Origin: Pseudoduganella namucuonensis
GTDB taxonomy: Bacteria > Pseudomonadota > Gammaproteobacteria > Burkholderiales > Burkholderiaceae_D
Direction: 5' to 3'
Length of the DNA stretch: 64,000 bases
NCBI RefSeq assembly: GCF_900116645.1
Contig: NZ_FPBO01000007.1
Span: forward strand, 186,001-250,000
Of this stretch, positions 44,575 through 53,614 are shown piece by piece (position 1 is the first letter of the stretch; the number at the start of each line of letters is the position of its first letter). The notes beneath the pieces were generated by a model that ran no database searches, was not told where the DNA came from, and saw nothing but the letters and a program-made list of their open reading frames with translations. A program made the position numbers and the translations under genes.

Positions 44575-45564
44575 ATGAGCTATTCATCCGCCTTGCATCT
44601 GGTGCGCGGCGTGAAGTCGCGCCTGGCCAACTCCGGCGTGGAGGCCGAGTCCCTGTTCCAGCTCGCCGGCCTGGACGAGGGCGACGGCCTGGCCTGCGAG
44701 CCGCTGGAACTGTCGGACAAGCTGAGCCACCTGTGGACGCTGCTGGTCGAGCACTCGGGCGACCCGCTGATCGGCCTGAAGATCTCCTCCCCGCACCGCC
44801 TCGGCTGGCTGGGCGTAATGGGCCACATCATGCTGGTCTCGCCCACCGTGCAGAGCACCATCGAACGCTGCCACGGCCACACCCGGGTCGGGCTGGTGCT
44901 GCCCGGCTTGCAGCGCGAGGTGCCGCGGCAGCGCTACGACTTCGTCTGGTGCGTGCTGCTGCGCAGCCTGCGCTGCGCCGCCGGCCGCGACGACGCCTCG
45001 CCGGTGCTGCTCGAATACGCCTTCCCCGAGCCGGCCAACGCCGCGCTGTACGCCGAGACCTTCGGCTGCCCGGTGCGTTTCAACCGCCCGCACAACGTGA
45101 TGGAGTTCGCCGACACCGACCTGGTGGCGGCGCTGCCGGACTACCGCGGCAACGGCGTGCTGGCCGGCCTGGCCACGGCCCAGCCGCCCACCATCACCGC
45201 GCGCGTGCAAAGCATGGTGGCGCTGATGCTGCCGAAAGGCCCGCCGCACCGCGAGGACGTGGCCGCCCACATGATGATGAGCGAACGCACGCTGCAGCGC
45301 CGCCTGGCCGAGGAAGGCACCAGCTTCACCGCGCTGGTCGACGACACCCGGCGCGAGCTGGCGCGCCAGTCGCTGGCCGCCGGCGAGCTGTCGCTGAAGA
45401 TGCTGACCTTCCAGCTGGGATTCTCCGAGCCGAGCGCCTTCTACCGCGCCTGCAAGCGCTGGTTCGGCATGACCCCGTCCGACATCCTCAACCACGCGCC
45501 GCGGCGCGAGCGCCTGACGGACGGCGCCTGGGATGGTTCAAACGGGATCACAACGAAACGCTGA
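44575..45564 (+). CDS. AraC-family regulator with arabinose-binding-type N-terminus
   Basis: A 329-residue regulator. Residues about 20-210 form the N-terminal sensor domain of the OruR/ArgR-like AraC group (LGWLGVMGHIMLVSPTVQST), and about 220-315 the double HTH with MMMSERTLQRRLAEEGTSFT and QLGFSEPSAFYRACKRWFGM. The ligand is unknown; relatives control amino-acid or fatty-acid use. The ATG at 44575 is the conventional family start with GGGGG upstream; ATG at 44512 is also in frame. Upstream dyads include a near-copy of the etfBA palindrome, which may link it to lipid metabolism. Confidence 0.87.
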   Translation: MSYSSALHLVRGVKSRLANSGVEAESLFQLAGLDEGDGLACEPLELSDKLSHLWTLLVEHSGDPLIGLKISSPHRLGWLGVMGHIMLVSPTVQSTIERCHGHTRVGLVLPGLQREVPRQRYDFVWCVLLRSLRCAAGRDDASPVLLEYAFPEPANAALYAETFGCPVRFNRPHNVMEFADTDLVAALPDYRGNGVLAGLATAQPPTITARVQSMVALMLPKGPPHREDVAAHMMMSERTLQRRLAEEGTSFTALVDDTRRELARQSLAAGELSLKMLTFQLGFSEPSAFYRACKRWFGMTPSDILNHAPRRERLTDGAWDGSNGITTKR

Positions 45565-45588
45565 GCGGGAACAGCCCGGCGGGCGCGC

Positions 45589-46017
45589 TCACCTCAGCAG
45601 GATGGCCTTGCGGTAGGGCGCGACCGGGGGGCGCGGGAACTGCACCGAGGCGTAGGAATTGCGGAAGCAGGCGGCCTTCGCGTTCTCCACGTCGGTCAGC
45701 GAACTGGCCACCTTGCCGCTGGCGTCCAGCACCAGGATGATGGTGACCGGGTGCTTGGATTTGTCGTGGCAGCCGCCCTTCTCGTCGAGCTTGTTCTTGT
45801 TGTTGAAGGCGATGGAGACGTCCTCGTACTGGGTCGCCTTGTCGTTCGGGAACTGCGCGTTGAACTTCGCCATTTCGCCGACGAACTCGGGGTTCTTCGG
45901 CGGCGGCGCCTCCTCCTGCTGCTGGGCCTGCGATTGCTGGGACTGCGGGACGGACGCGCAGCCCGCCGCCAATACCGCCACCGCGAGCATCGCCAATTTG
46001 AAGCAATGTGTACGCAT
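45589..46017 (-). CDS. Hypothetical lipoprotein
   Basis: A 142-residue lipoprotein: lipobox LAAGC with Cys at residue 20, a Gln-rich linker (QQSQAQQQEE), then a domain with GGCHDKSKHPVTIILVLDAS and ENAKAACFRNSYASVQFPRP. The two Cys of this domain may form a disulfide. It resembles a C-terminal domain of energy-transducer-like proteins (TonB-type), in which a Val-rich strand precedes a Cys-containing helix. Converges with the AraC gene, 24 bp apart. Function unknown. Confidence 0.7.
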   Translation of the reverse strand: MRTHCFKLAMLAVAVLAAGCASVPQSQQSQAQQQEEAPPPKNPEFVGEMAKFNAQFPNDKATQYEDVSIAFNNKNKLDEKGGCHDKSKHPVTIILVLDASGKVASSLTDVENAKAACFRNSYASVQFPRPPVAPYRKAILLR

Positions 46018-46172
46018 ATTTTTCTCCTTGTGGGATCAAACTGCCGGGTCCAAGCACCGGGTCTTAACTGCTGAGCTATTCTACCGGCCGGTGTCGAAGC
46101 GGGCATTTGCATTTCCGCGCTGCAAAAGCCGTGCTAGTATTTGCCATTCCGTCAACTACCAGCCACCGGACG

Positions 46173-46907
46173 ATGACCGCCGCCGCCGCACCCTCCCCGC
46201 AGCTTTACGCCCGCCTCTGCGGCGCCGCTTATCTGGGCATCGTCGCCCTCGGCGTGTGCGGGGAACTGGCGGTGCGCGGGACCGTCGTCGTGTCCGGCGA
46301 CGCGGCGGCCACCGCGGCCAACATCCACTCCTCGGAGGCGCTGTGGCGCGCCGGCATCGCGGGGGACCTGCTGATGCACGTCCTGGACGTGCCGGTGCTG
46401 GTGCTGCTGTATTTGTTGCTCAGACCCGTAGGCCGCGGCCTCGCGCTGTTCGCGACCGCGGCCCAGGCGGTGCAGACCGCCGTCCTGGCCGTCAACAAAC
46501 TCGTCCTGCTGGCGCCGCTTTTCCTGCTGGGCGAGGCCGCCTACCTGAAGGCGTTCACGCCGGAGCAGCTGCAAGCCCTCTCCTACGTGGCGATCAGGAT
46601 GCACGCCTTTGGCTTCGGCATCGGCCTCGTTTTCTTCGGCTGCGCCTGTCTCGCGCGCGGCTATCTGATCTTCCTTAGCGGCTACCTGCCGAAGGCGCTG
46701 GGCGTGCTGATGGCGCTGGCGGGGCTATGCTATCTGATCAACAGCTTCGCCATGCTGCTCGCGCCCGCCCTCGCGCGCGCCATTTTCCCCGCCATCCTGC
46801 TGCCACCCTTCGTGGCCGAGCTGGCCTTGTCCTTGTGGCTGCTTGCCAAGGGCGTCGACGTGGCGGGTTGGCGGCGGGTGTCGGAGCGGCGCGCCGACGT
46901 CCCATAA
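46173..46907 (+). CDS. DUF4386-family membrane protein
   Basis: A 244-residue inner-membrane protein with about six hydrophobic segments. YARLCGAAYLGIVALGVCGE, the conserved GDLLMHVLDVPVLVLLYLLL and GYLPKALGVLMALAGLCYLI match DUF4386, a family without known function. The ATG at 46173 fits the family start. It is divergent from the lipoprotein gene. The VOC gene follows 40 bp downstream with its own ribosome site, so the two may form one transcript. Confidence 0.82.
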   Translation: MTAAAAPSPQLYARLCGAAYLGIVALGVCGELAVRGTVVVSGDAAATAANIHSSEALWRAGIAGDLLMHVLDVPVLVLLYLLLRPVGRGLALFATAAQAVQTAVLAVNKLVLLAPLFLLGEAAYLKAFTPEQLQALSYVAIRMHAFGFGIGLVFFGCACLARGYLIFLSGYLPKALGVLMALAGLCYLINSFAMLLAPALARAIFPAILLPPFVAELALSLWLLAKGVDVAGWRRVSERRADVP

Positions 46908-46947
46908 GCACTACAATCCCGAACAGCCCCTACCAGGAGAAACGCAA

Positions 46948-47310
46948 ATGATGCTGAAGTTGATACCCAAAGTATTCTTCGACCACATGGACGAGGGGCT
47001 CGACCTGTTCGTGAACTGCCTGGGATTCGAGATCCTCCACCACGACGGCGGGCTGGCGGTGGTCGGCAGGGACGGCGCCAAGGCCTATGTCATGGAAAGC
47101 CCCGAATACGCGGCCAAGGACCGGCCGGAGATCGCGATAGAAACCGACACCATCGAGGAGATCCACAAGGACATCGCGGCCAGACGCCCTGACATGCTGC
47201 ATCCCAACGTCCCCCGCGTCACGCAAAGGCCATGGGGCGCGCTCGAGTTCGCGGTGCTGGACAAGACCGGCGTCTGCATCGTGTTCCGCCAGTGGCCGGC
47301 GGCGGGCTGA
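46948..47310 (+). CDS. VOC-superfamily protein (glyoxalase/bleomycin resistance fold)
   Basis: A 120-residue single-module vicinal-oxygen-chelate protein. It starts MMLKLIPKVFFDHMDEGLDL and ends with the conserved strand GALEFAVLDKTGVCIVFRQW. Metal-binding residues are not clearly kept, so catalytic function is doubtful; many such proteins bind small molecules. AGGAG is placed eight to nine bases before the ATG at 46948. Probably co-transcribed with the DUF4386 gene. Confidence 0.82.
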   Translation: MMLKLIPKVFFDHMDEGLDLFVNCLGFEILHHDGGLAVVGRDGAKAYVMESPEYAAKDRPEIAIETDTIEEIHKDIAARRPDMLHPNVPRVTQRPWGALEFAVLDKTGVCIVFRQWPAAG

Positions 47311-47331
47311 AGGGGCCGCGCGAGGGACCTG

Positions 47332-47763
47332 CTACAGCTTCCACCACGCCTGTTTGAGGCCAAGCAGGTGCACCACGCCGAACAGCACGCAGATGGCGGA
47401 ACTCGCCAGCCAGAACGCCGTGCTGTTGTCGGGGAAGACCAGTATCAGCGGCGGGAACGCCAGGCCGCGCAGAAAGTAGATGGCGGTGATGAAGCACAGC
47501 GCCAGCCGCACATAGGGCAGCTTGCGGATCACGCCCGCGCCGGACAGCGCGTACAGCGCCCACACCGACAACAGGCAAGCCATGGCCAGCGCCATCGCGG
47601 TGGGCAGCCAGTGCCCCGCCAGGTCCATCCGCGCCACGCGCTCGCCCGCGCCCAGAAAGCGGTACCATGGCGCGCCGAAGACGACGCAGCCCAAGTGCAG
47701 CAGCGCCGCGAAGCCGCTCAACGCCGCGCCGGCGATCAGGTAGTTGTTACGTTCTGTGTTCAT
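47332..47763 (-). CDS. Hypothetical four-helix membrane protein
   Basis: A 143-residue protein with four hydrophobic segments (about 8-28, 52-75, 85-103, 113-135). It begins MNTERNNYLIAGAALSGFAA. A loop with FGAPWYRFLGAGERVARMDL lies between helices 1 and 2. No family with known function recognised. It lies 61 bp downstream of the acyltransferase-like gene in the same direction and could share its message. Confidence 0.65.
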   Translation of the reverse strand: MNTERNNYLIAGAALSGFAALLHLGCVVFGAPWYRFLGAGERVARMDLAGHWLPTAMALAMACLLSVWALYALSGAGVIRKLPYVRLALCFITAIYFLRGLAFPPLILVFPDNSTAFWLASSAICVLFGVVHLLGLKQAWWKL

Positions 47764-47824
47764 TGTTCTTCACGGTCTTGGGAATGTCCGACTATACCCA
47801 CTGGGAACAGGGCGCGCAAATCCA

Positions 47825-48973
47825 TCACACCTTCACAAACCAGCGGCGCCGCCACATGAACCAGGCGATGGCGAACATCGCCGCGTTGAACAGCAGCGCG
47901 TGCAGCAGCGACGCGGCCTCCGGCTGCAGGGGCAGCGCCTCGAGCGGGGCGTAGAGGACGGCGCCCAGCGAGCGCGGGGCGTCGCCGGTTCCCGCCACCT
48001 GGGTGAACATCAGCGTCTTCGCCACCAGTCCGGACAGCGCGAACAGGAACAGCGCGTTCATGCCGTAGATGGTGAAGAACAGCATCGCCGACTGCGCCCT
48101 GGCGCGCAGCCAGCGGGACGGATTGGCGTCCAGCAGCCAGTAAAAGACGGAGAACATCAGCAGCGCCCAGCCGCTCATGAGCAGGCAGTAGGACACGCTC
48201 CACAGGCATTTGTTGATCGGCATGAGGACCACGTCCAGCATCGCGCCCGCCAGCAGGAAGGCCAGGCCGGCCAGCTGCATCCACACCGTCTGCCCCGCCT
48301 TGTTGCGCGGCGCCAGCAGCCAGCGACCGGTCAGCACGCCAATCAACTGGCTGCACAGCGCGGGGATGGTGGTGAACAGCCCTTCCGGGTCCCAGGTCCT
48401 GGCGGCGGCCCACATATGGCCGCCGAGGAACTGGCGGTCCAGCCATGAGCCGAAGTCGCGGCCCGGTTCGAGCACGCCGGCGCCAACCACGCCGTGCGCG
48501 TCCGGCACCGGCACCAGCAGCATCGCGGCGCTGTAGAAGGCCAGCAGGCCCACGATCCACGCGATCAGCTGGCGCCACGTGAAGTAGACCACCAGCGGCG
48601 CGGCCAGCGCGGTGCACAGCGCGATGCGCTGCAGCACGCCCGGAATGCGCACGGTGGACAGGTCGAACTGGGGGAACAGGTTGAGCAGGAGGCCGATCAG
48701 GAAAATCAGCGCCGCGCGCTTGAACAGCTTATGCAGCAAGGCGCCCTTGTCCGCGCCGGCGTCGGCCTGGCGGCCCAGCGAGAACGCCATGGAGATGCCG
48801 CCGATGAAGAGGAAGAAGGGGAAGATCCAGTCGGTGAAGGTCCAGCCGTTCCATTTGGCGTGCGCCAGTTGCGAATACAGGTGGTCCCAGTCGCCCGGAT
48901 TGTTCACCAGCAGCATGGCGGCGATGGTGAAGCCGCGGAAGGCGTCCAAGGAGGCGAGGCGTGCGGATTTCAA
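47825..48973 (-). CDS. Membrane acyltransferase, HGSNAT/NagX-like (DUF5009)
   Basis: A 382-residue membrane protein with about 10-11 hydrophobic segments. The start RLASLDAFRGFTIAAMLLVN and the FTDWIFPFFLFIGGISMAFS segment are typical of the heparan-alpha-glucosaminide N-acetyltransferase-like family; bacterial members include NagX of chitin/GlcNAc pathways. They transfer acetyl groups across the membrane. No GlcNAc genes are close, so its substrate is open. The conserved Asp-Arg pair (DAFRG) is kept. Upstream lies a gap with the 49.1-kb inverted repeat. Confidence 0.82.
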   Translation of the reverse strand: MKSARLASLDAFRGFTIAAMLLVNNPGDWDHLYSQLAHAKWNGWTFTDWIFPFFLFIGGISMAFSLGRQADAGADKGALLHKLFKRAALIFLIGLLLNLFPQFDLSTVRIPGVLQRIALCTALAAPLVVYFTWRQLIAWIVGLLAFYSAAMLLVPVPDAHGVVGAGVLEPGRDFGSWLDRQFLGGHMWAAARTWDPEGLFTTIPALCSQLIGVLTGRWLLAPRNKAGQTVWMQLAGLAFLLAGAMLDVVLMPINKCLWSVSYCLLMSGWALLMFSVFYWLLDANPSRWLRARAQSAMLFFTIYGMNALFLFALSGLVAKTLMFTQVAGTGDAPRSLGAVLYAPLEALPLQPEAASLLHALLFNAAMFAIAWFMWRRRWFVKV

Positions 48974-49080
48974 TGCGGAGTCCCTATTTCTGGCGCGTAC
49001 CCAGCGACGCGCGACCCCAGATGATACTGTGAACTGGTACTAGAAGTGGTATTAGAGCCCCAAAAAACAGCGACTTAAAA

Positions 49081-49150
49081 CCGGGGACAGACCCTGCGCG
49101 CCAGATGCCGCGGCAATGGCACGGGACGCCGGTCGCGGGTCTGTCCCCGG
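49081..49150. repeat. Long-range inverted repeat CCGGGGACAGACCC
   Basis: Perfect 14-bp arms CCGGGGACAGACCC (49081-49094) and GGGTCTGTCCCCGG (49137-49150) around a 42-bp spacer with its own palindrome TGCCGCGGCA. It starts 6 bp after the stop of the M28 peptidase gene on the minus strand. The same GGGGxCAGxCCC core is found at 28550. It may act as terminator or be a REP-type repeat. Confidence 0.7.
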
Positions 49151-49156
49151 GTGGGA

Positions 49157-50794
<1,638 letters not shown>

Positions 50795-50900
50795 GGTGTC
50801 CTGTTACGAAAAGTGTAATTCGAGGATAGGTGACGCGGTTTTGCCGCGCGAACATTGTATGCGAACTCGGCGCCGCCACCATTGCGCGCCGCAACATCGC

Positions 50901-50957
50901 CGAGGCGAGCCGAGCCCCATTTGGGGCCAGGCCCCAAATGGGGCTCAGCCCGCCTCG
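50901..50957. repeat. Near-perfect 57-bp palindrome with CCCCATTTGGGG arms
   Basis: Two 17-bp arms (50912-50928 and 50930-50946) are perfect reverse complements separated by one base, and outer CGAGGCG / CGCCTCG blocks (50901-50907, 50951-50957) extend the stem. It lies between the M28 gene and gluQ, which diverge. Same core type as the 28.5 and 49.1 kb repeats. Confidence 0.75.
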
Positions 50958-50960
50958 CGG

Positions 50961-50990
50961 TTGACGCGCCGGGCGCGGCTCGGGGATACT
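50961..50990 (+). promoter_or_regulatory. Promoter candidate of gluQ
   Basis: TTGACG (50961-50966), 18-bp spacer, GATACT (50985-50990). The ATG at 50997 is only six bases behind the second box, so the message would be leaderless or nearly so. Confidence 0.55.
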
Positions 50991-50996
50991 CTGCGG

Positions 50997-51983
50997 ATGA
51001 CGCCTCCCCGCACTCCCTACGTCGGCCGTTTCGCGCCCTCCCCCACCGGTCCCCTGCACATTGGCTCGCTGGTCGCGGCCATGGCCAGCTACCTGGACGC
51101 CAAGGCCCGCCACGGCCGGTGGCTGGTGCGCGTGGAGGACCTGGACCGCGACCGCAACGTGGCCGGCGTCGACCAGCACATCCTGGCCTCGTTGCTGAGG
51201 TGCGGCATGCAATGGGACGGCGAGGTGACTTGGCAGACGCGACGCACCGCGCTGTACGAGGCGGCCCTGGAACGGCTGGGCGACGCGATCTACCCGTGCG
51301 CCTGCTCGCGCAAGGAGATCCAGGATTCGCAGCTGCGCCAGGGACAGGGCGGCGGCTCGGCGCTGGTGTATCCGGGCACCTGCCGCGGGGGCTTGGCGCC
51401 GGGCAAGGCGGCGCGCGCGCTGCGCCTGCGCACGCCGCTGGAGCCGCATTGCGTGATCTGCTTCGAGGACCGCTGGCATGGCCGGGTGTGCCAGGACCTG
51501 ACCGCCGAGGTGGGCGACTACGTGGTGCGCCGCGCGGACGGCTTCTGGGCCTACCAGTTGGCGGTGGTGGTGGACGACGGCGCGCAGGGCGTCACCGACA
51601 TCGTGCGCGGCGCGGACCTGCTCGACTCGACGCCGCGCCAGATCTACCTGCAGCGCCTGCTCGGCCTGCCGCTGCCGGCCTATCTGCACGTGCCCGTGGT
51701 GGTCAACGCGGACGGCGAGAAGCTGTCCAAGCAGACCGGCGCGCAGGCCTTCGACGACGGCGCGCCGGCCGCGAGCCTGCTGAGATCGGCGCTGCTGCCC
51801 GCCGCGCGCTTCCTGGGGCTGGACCCGCGGGCCGATAGCATCGACGAGTTCTGGCGCCAGGCCGTGCCGGCGTGGGCGCGGATGCTGGCCGCGCGCGGCG
51901 CCATGCGCGGCGCGGCGCGCGACGAGACGCCCGCTGCGCCGCCCAATGCGGCGCCCGACGCTGCGCCCGGCGCGGCGCCCTAA
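50997..51983 (+). CDS. gluQ: Glutamyl-Q tRNA(Asp) synthetase
   Basis: A shortened GluRS-like enzyme (YadB) that attaches glutamate to the queuosine base of tRNA-Asp. The HIGH motif is APSPTGPLHIGSLVAA (about 15-30), followed by WLVRVEDLDRDR, the zinc-site segment YPCACSRKEI with YPGTC, and the KMSKS-like EKLSKQTGA (about 241). It lacks the anticodon-binding domain of GluRS, as expected. The 328-residue protein ends in a 28-residue Ala/Pro/Asp-rich tail not typical for the family. No Shine-Dalgarno site precedes the ATG. Confidence 0.94.
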   Translation: MTPPRTPYVGRFAPSPTGPLHIGSLVAAMASYLDAKARHGRWLVRVEDLDRDRNVAGVDQHILASLLRCGMQWDGEVTWQTRRTALYEAALERLGDAIYPCACSRKEIQDSQLRQGQGGGSALVYPGTCRGGLAPGKAARALRLRTPLEPHCVICFEDRWHGRVCQDLTAEVGDYVVRRADGFWAYQLAVVVDDGAQGVTDIVRGADLLDSTPRQIYLQRLLGLPLPAYLHVPVVVNADGEKLSKQTGAQAFDDGAPAASLLRSALLPAARFLGLDPRADSIDEFWRQAVPAWARMLAARGAMRGAARDETPAAPPNAAPDAAPGAAP

Positions 51984-52016
51984 CCGCCCTATTCGCCCCT
52001 ACGCGCCCTGAGCGCC

Positions 52017-53501
52017 CTACGCGCCCATCAGCGCCGCGTAGCGCGCCAGCACGGCGTCGTGCTCGCCGCTTTCGGCCAGCTTGGCGGCCGCGTAGGCGCG
52101 CGTGGTCTCCAGCAGCCGGTAGCGCGCCGCGCCGGTGTCGGCCACCGTCGCCAGCATCGATTTGCTGACCAGGTTGGACAAGGCCTCCATCGCCTGTTCC
52201 ATCGCCGCCTCCATCCCGCCGCCGTGGTCCGCGCCGATGTGCAGCGCCTCCTCCAGCGTGAAGCGGCGGCGGAACACGGACAGGCGGTGCAGCATCCTGC
52301 GTTCCCGCTCGCCCAGCAGCGCGTAGCTCCAGTCCAGCGTGGCCTCCAGCGTGCGGTGCCGGGCCTTGGCGGTGCGCCGTCCGCCCTTGAGCAGTTGGCA
52401 GCAATCGTCCAGCCGCACGGCCAGGCCGCGCACGCCGAACAGCTCCACGCGCGCCGCCGCCAGCTCGATCGCCAGCGGGATGCCGTCCAGCCGGCGGCAG
52501 ATCTCGACAATCTGCGGCACGTCGGCGTCGTCCAGCCGCACGCCCGCCGCGCTGGCCTGCACGCGCTCGGCGAACAGCTGCGCCGCGGGATACGCCAGCG
52601 CCCGCGCCAGCGTCATGCCGGCCGCGCCGGATTCGGGCGGCTGCTCCAGCACCTGCAGGCGGTGCACCCACTCGCCCTCGGCCCGCAGCGGCTCGCGGCT
52701 GGTGGCCAGCAGGCGCACGCCCTGGGCGCCCTGCAGCATCCGCTCGGCCAGCAGCGACACCGGCTCCAGCAGGTGTTCGCAGCTGTCCAGTATCAGCAAC
52801 AGGTGGTGGCTGCGCAGCGCGCCGATGATTGCCGCCAGGTCGGCCCGCTCGGGGTTTTCCATCACCAGCGCGGCGGCCAAGGCCCGCGGCACCTGGGACG
52901 CGTCCGTCAGCGGCGCCAGGTCGACGAACACCACGCCCTGCCGCCACTGTGGCTGCATGTGTTCGGCCGTGGCCAGCGCCACCGTGGTCTTGCCGATGCC
53001 GCCCGTGCCGGTGATGGTGACGAAGCGCCGTTCGGCCAACTGCTCGGCCAGCGCGGCCACCGTGTGTTCGCGGCCGAACACGCGCGTGGGTTGCGGCGGC
53101 AGGCCCTCGCCCTGCGGCAGGTAGACCACCTGGGCGGCGTCCCCGCCGGGCGGCGTGGACGGCGGCGCGCCGGCTCCGCCGCGCACCACCGGCGCGGTGA
53201 AGCAGTAGCCCCGCCCCACCACGCTTTCGATGTGGCGCCCGCCCAGCGTCTTGCGCAGCGCGGCCACGTGCACCCGCAGGTTGCCCTCCTCGACGATGGT
53301 GTCGGGCCAGGCGCGGGCGATCAACTGGTCCTTGGTGACGGTCTCGCCCGCGCGCTCCAGCAGCACATGCAGGATGTCGATGGCGCGGCTGCCCAGCCGG
53401 ATCGGCCGCCCCTCGTCATACAGCATGCGCCGCGTCGGATAGAACCGGAACGACGAAAACGCCAGCACCGGTTCGGGGGACTCAGTCGCCTCGTAAAACA
53501 T
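52017..53501 (-). CDS. STAND-type ATPase regulator with OmpR-like winged HTH
   Basis: A 494-residue regulator. Residues 10-105 are an OmpR-type winged helix (LGSRAIDILHVLLERAGETV, GNLRVHVAALRKTLGG), followed by a linker and an NB-ARC-like ATPase with P-loop GTGGIGKT (165-172), Walker B LLLILDSCEHLLEP and the sensor region LLATSREPLR. The C-terminus ends after the winged-helix part of the ATPase module (YRLLETTRAYAAAKLAESGE). Many relatives go on for about 400 more residues with TPR-like repeats that sense ligands, so this one is short or truncated. Divergent from the helicase gene with a 14-bp palindrome between. Confidence 0.82.
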   Translation of the reverse strand: MFYEATESPEPVLAFSSFRFYPTRRMLYDEGRPIRLGSRAIDILHVLLERAGETVTKDQLIARAWPDTIVEEGNLRVHVAALRKTLGGRHIESVVGRGYCFTAPVVRGGAGAPPSTPPGGDAAQVVYLPQGEGLPPQPTRVFGREHTVAALAEQLAERRFVTITGTGGIGKTTVALATAEHMQPQWRQGVVFVDLAPLTDASQVPRALAAALVMENPERADLAAIIGALRSHHLLLILDSCEHLLEPVSLLAERMLQGAQGVRLLATSREPLRAEGEWVHRLQVLEQPPESGAAGMTLARALAYPAAQLFAERVQASAAGVRLDDADVPQIVEICRRLDGIPLAIELAAARVELFGVRGLAVRLDDCCQLLKGGRRTAKARHRTLEATLDWSYALLGERERRMLHRLSVFRRRFTLEEALHIGADHGGGMEAAMEQAMEALSNLVSKSMLATVADTGAARYRLLETTRAYAAAKLAESGEHDAVLARYAALMGA

Positions 53502-53539
53502 ACTAGCCTTTCATTGCAACAGCGGTGTCAGGCCCGATT

Positions 53540-53553
53540 GTATCAATTGATAC
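53540..53553. promoter_or_regulatory. 14-bp palindrome between the STAND regulator and helicase genes
   Basis: GTATCAATTGATAC is a perfect palindrome, 39 bp from the regulator start and 62 bp from the helicase start. It is a good candidate for an operator, possibly of the adjacent regulator. Confidence 0.5.
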
Positions 53554-53614
53554 GGGATTCGGCTGGAACGCGCGCCGGCGTGCATAATGCGGGTTCGCAG
53601 ACAGGACGCCCCGC

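Noticed and set aside
46040..46090. tRNA-like sequence on the minus strand (TAGCTCAGCAGTTAAGA, then CAGTTTGATCC)
   Set aside because: The D-arm-like stretch is good, but the distance to the T-arm-like part is too short, there is no anticodon arm, and acceptor ends do not pair. At best a remnant; likely chance.
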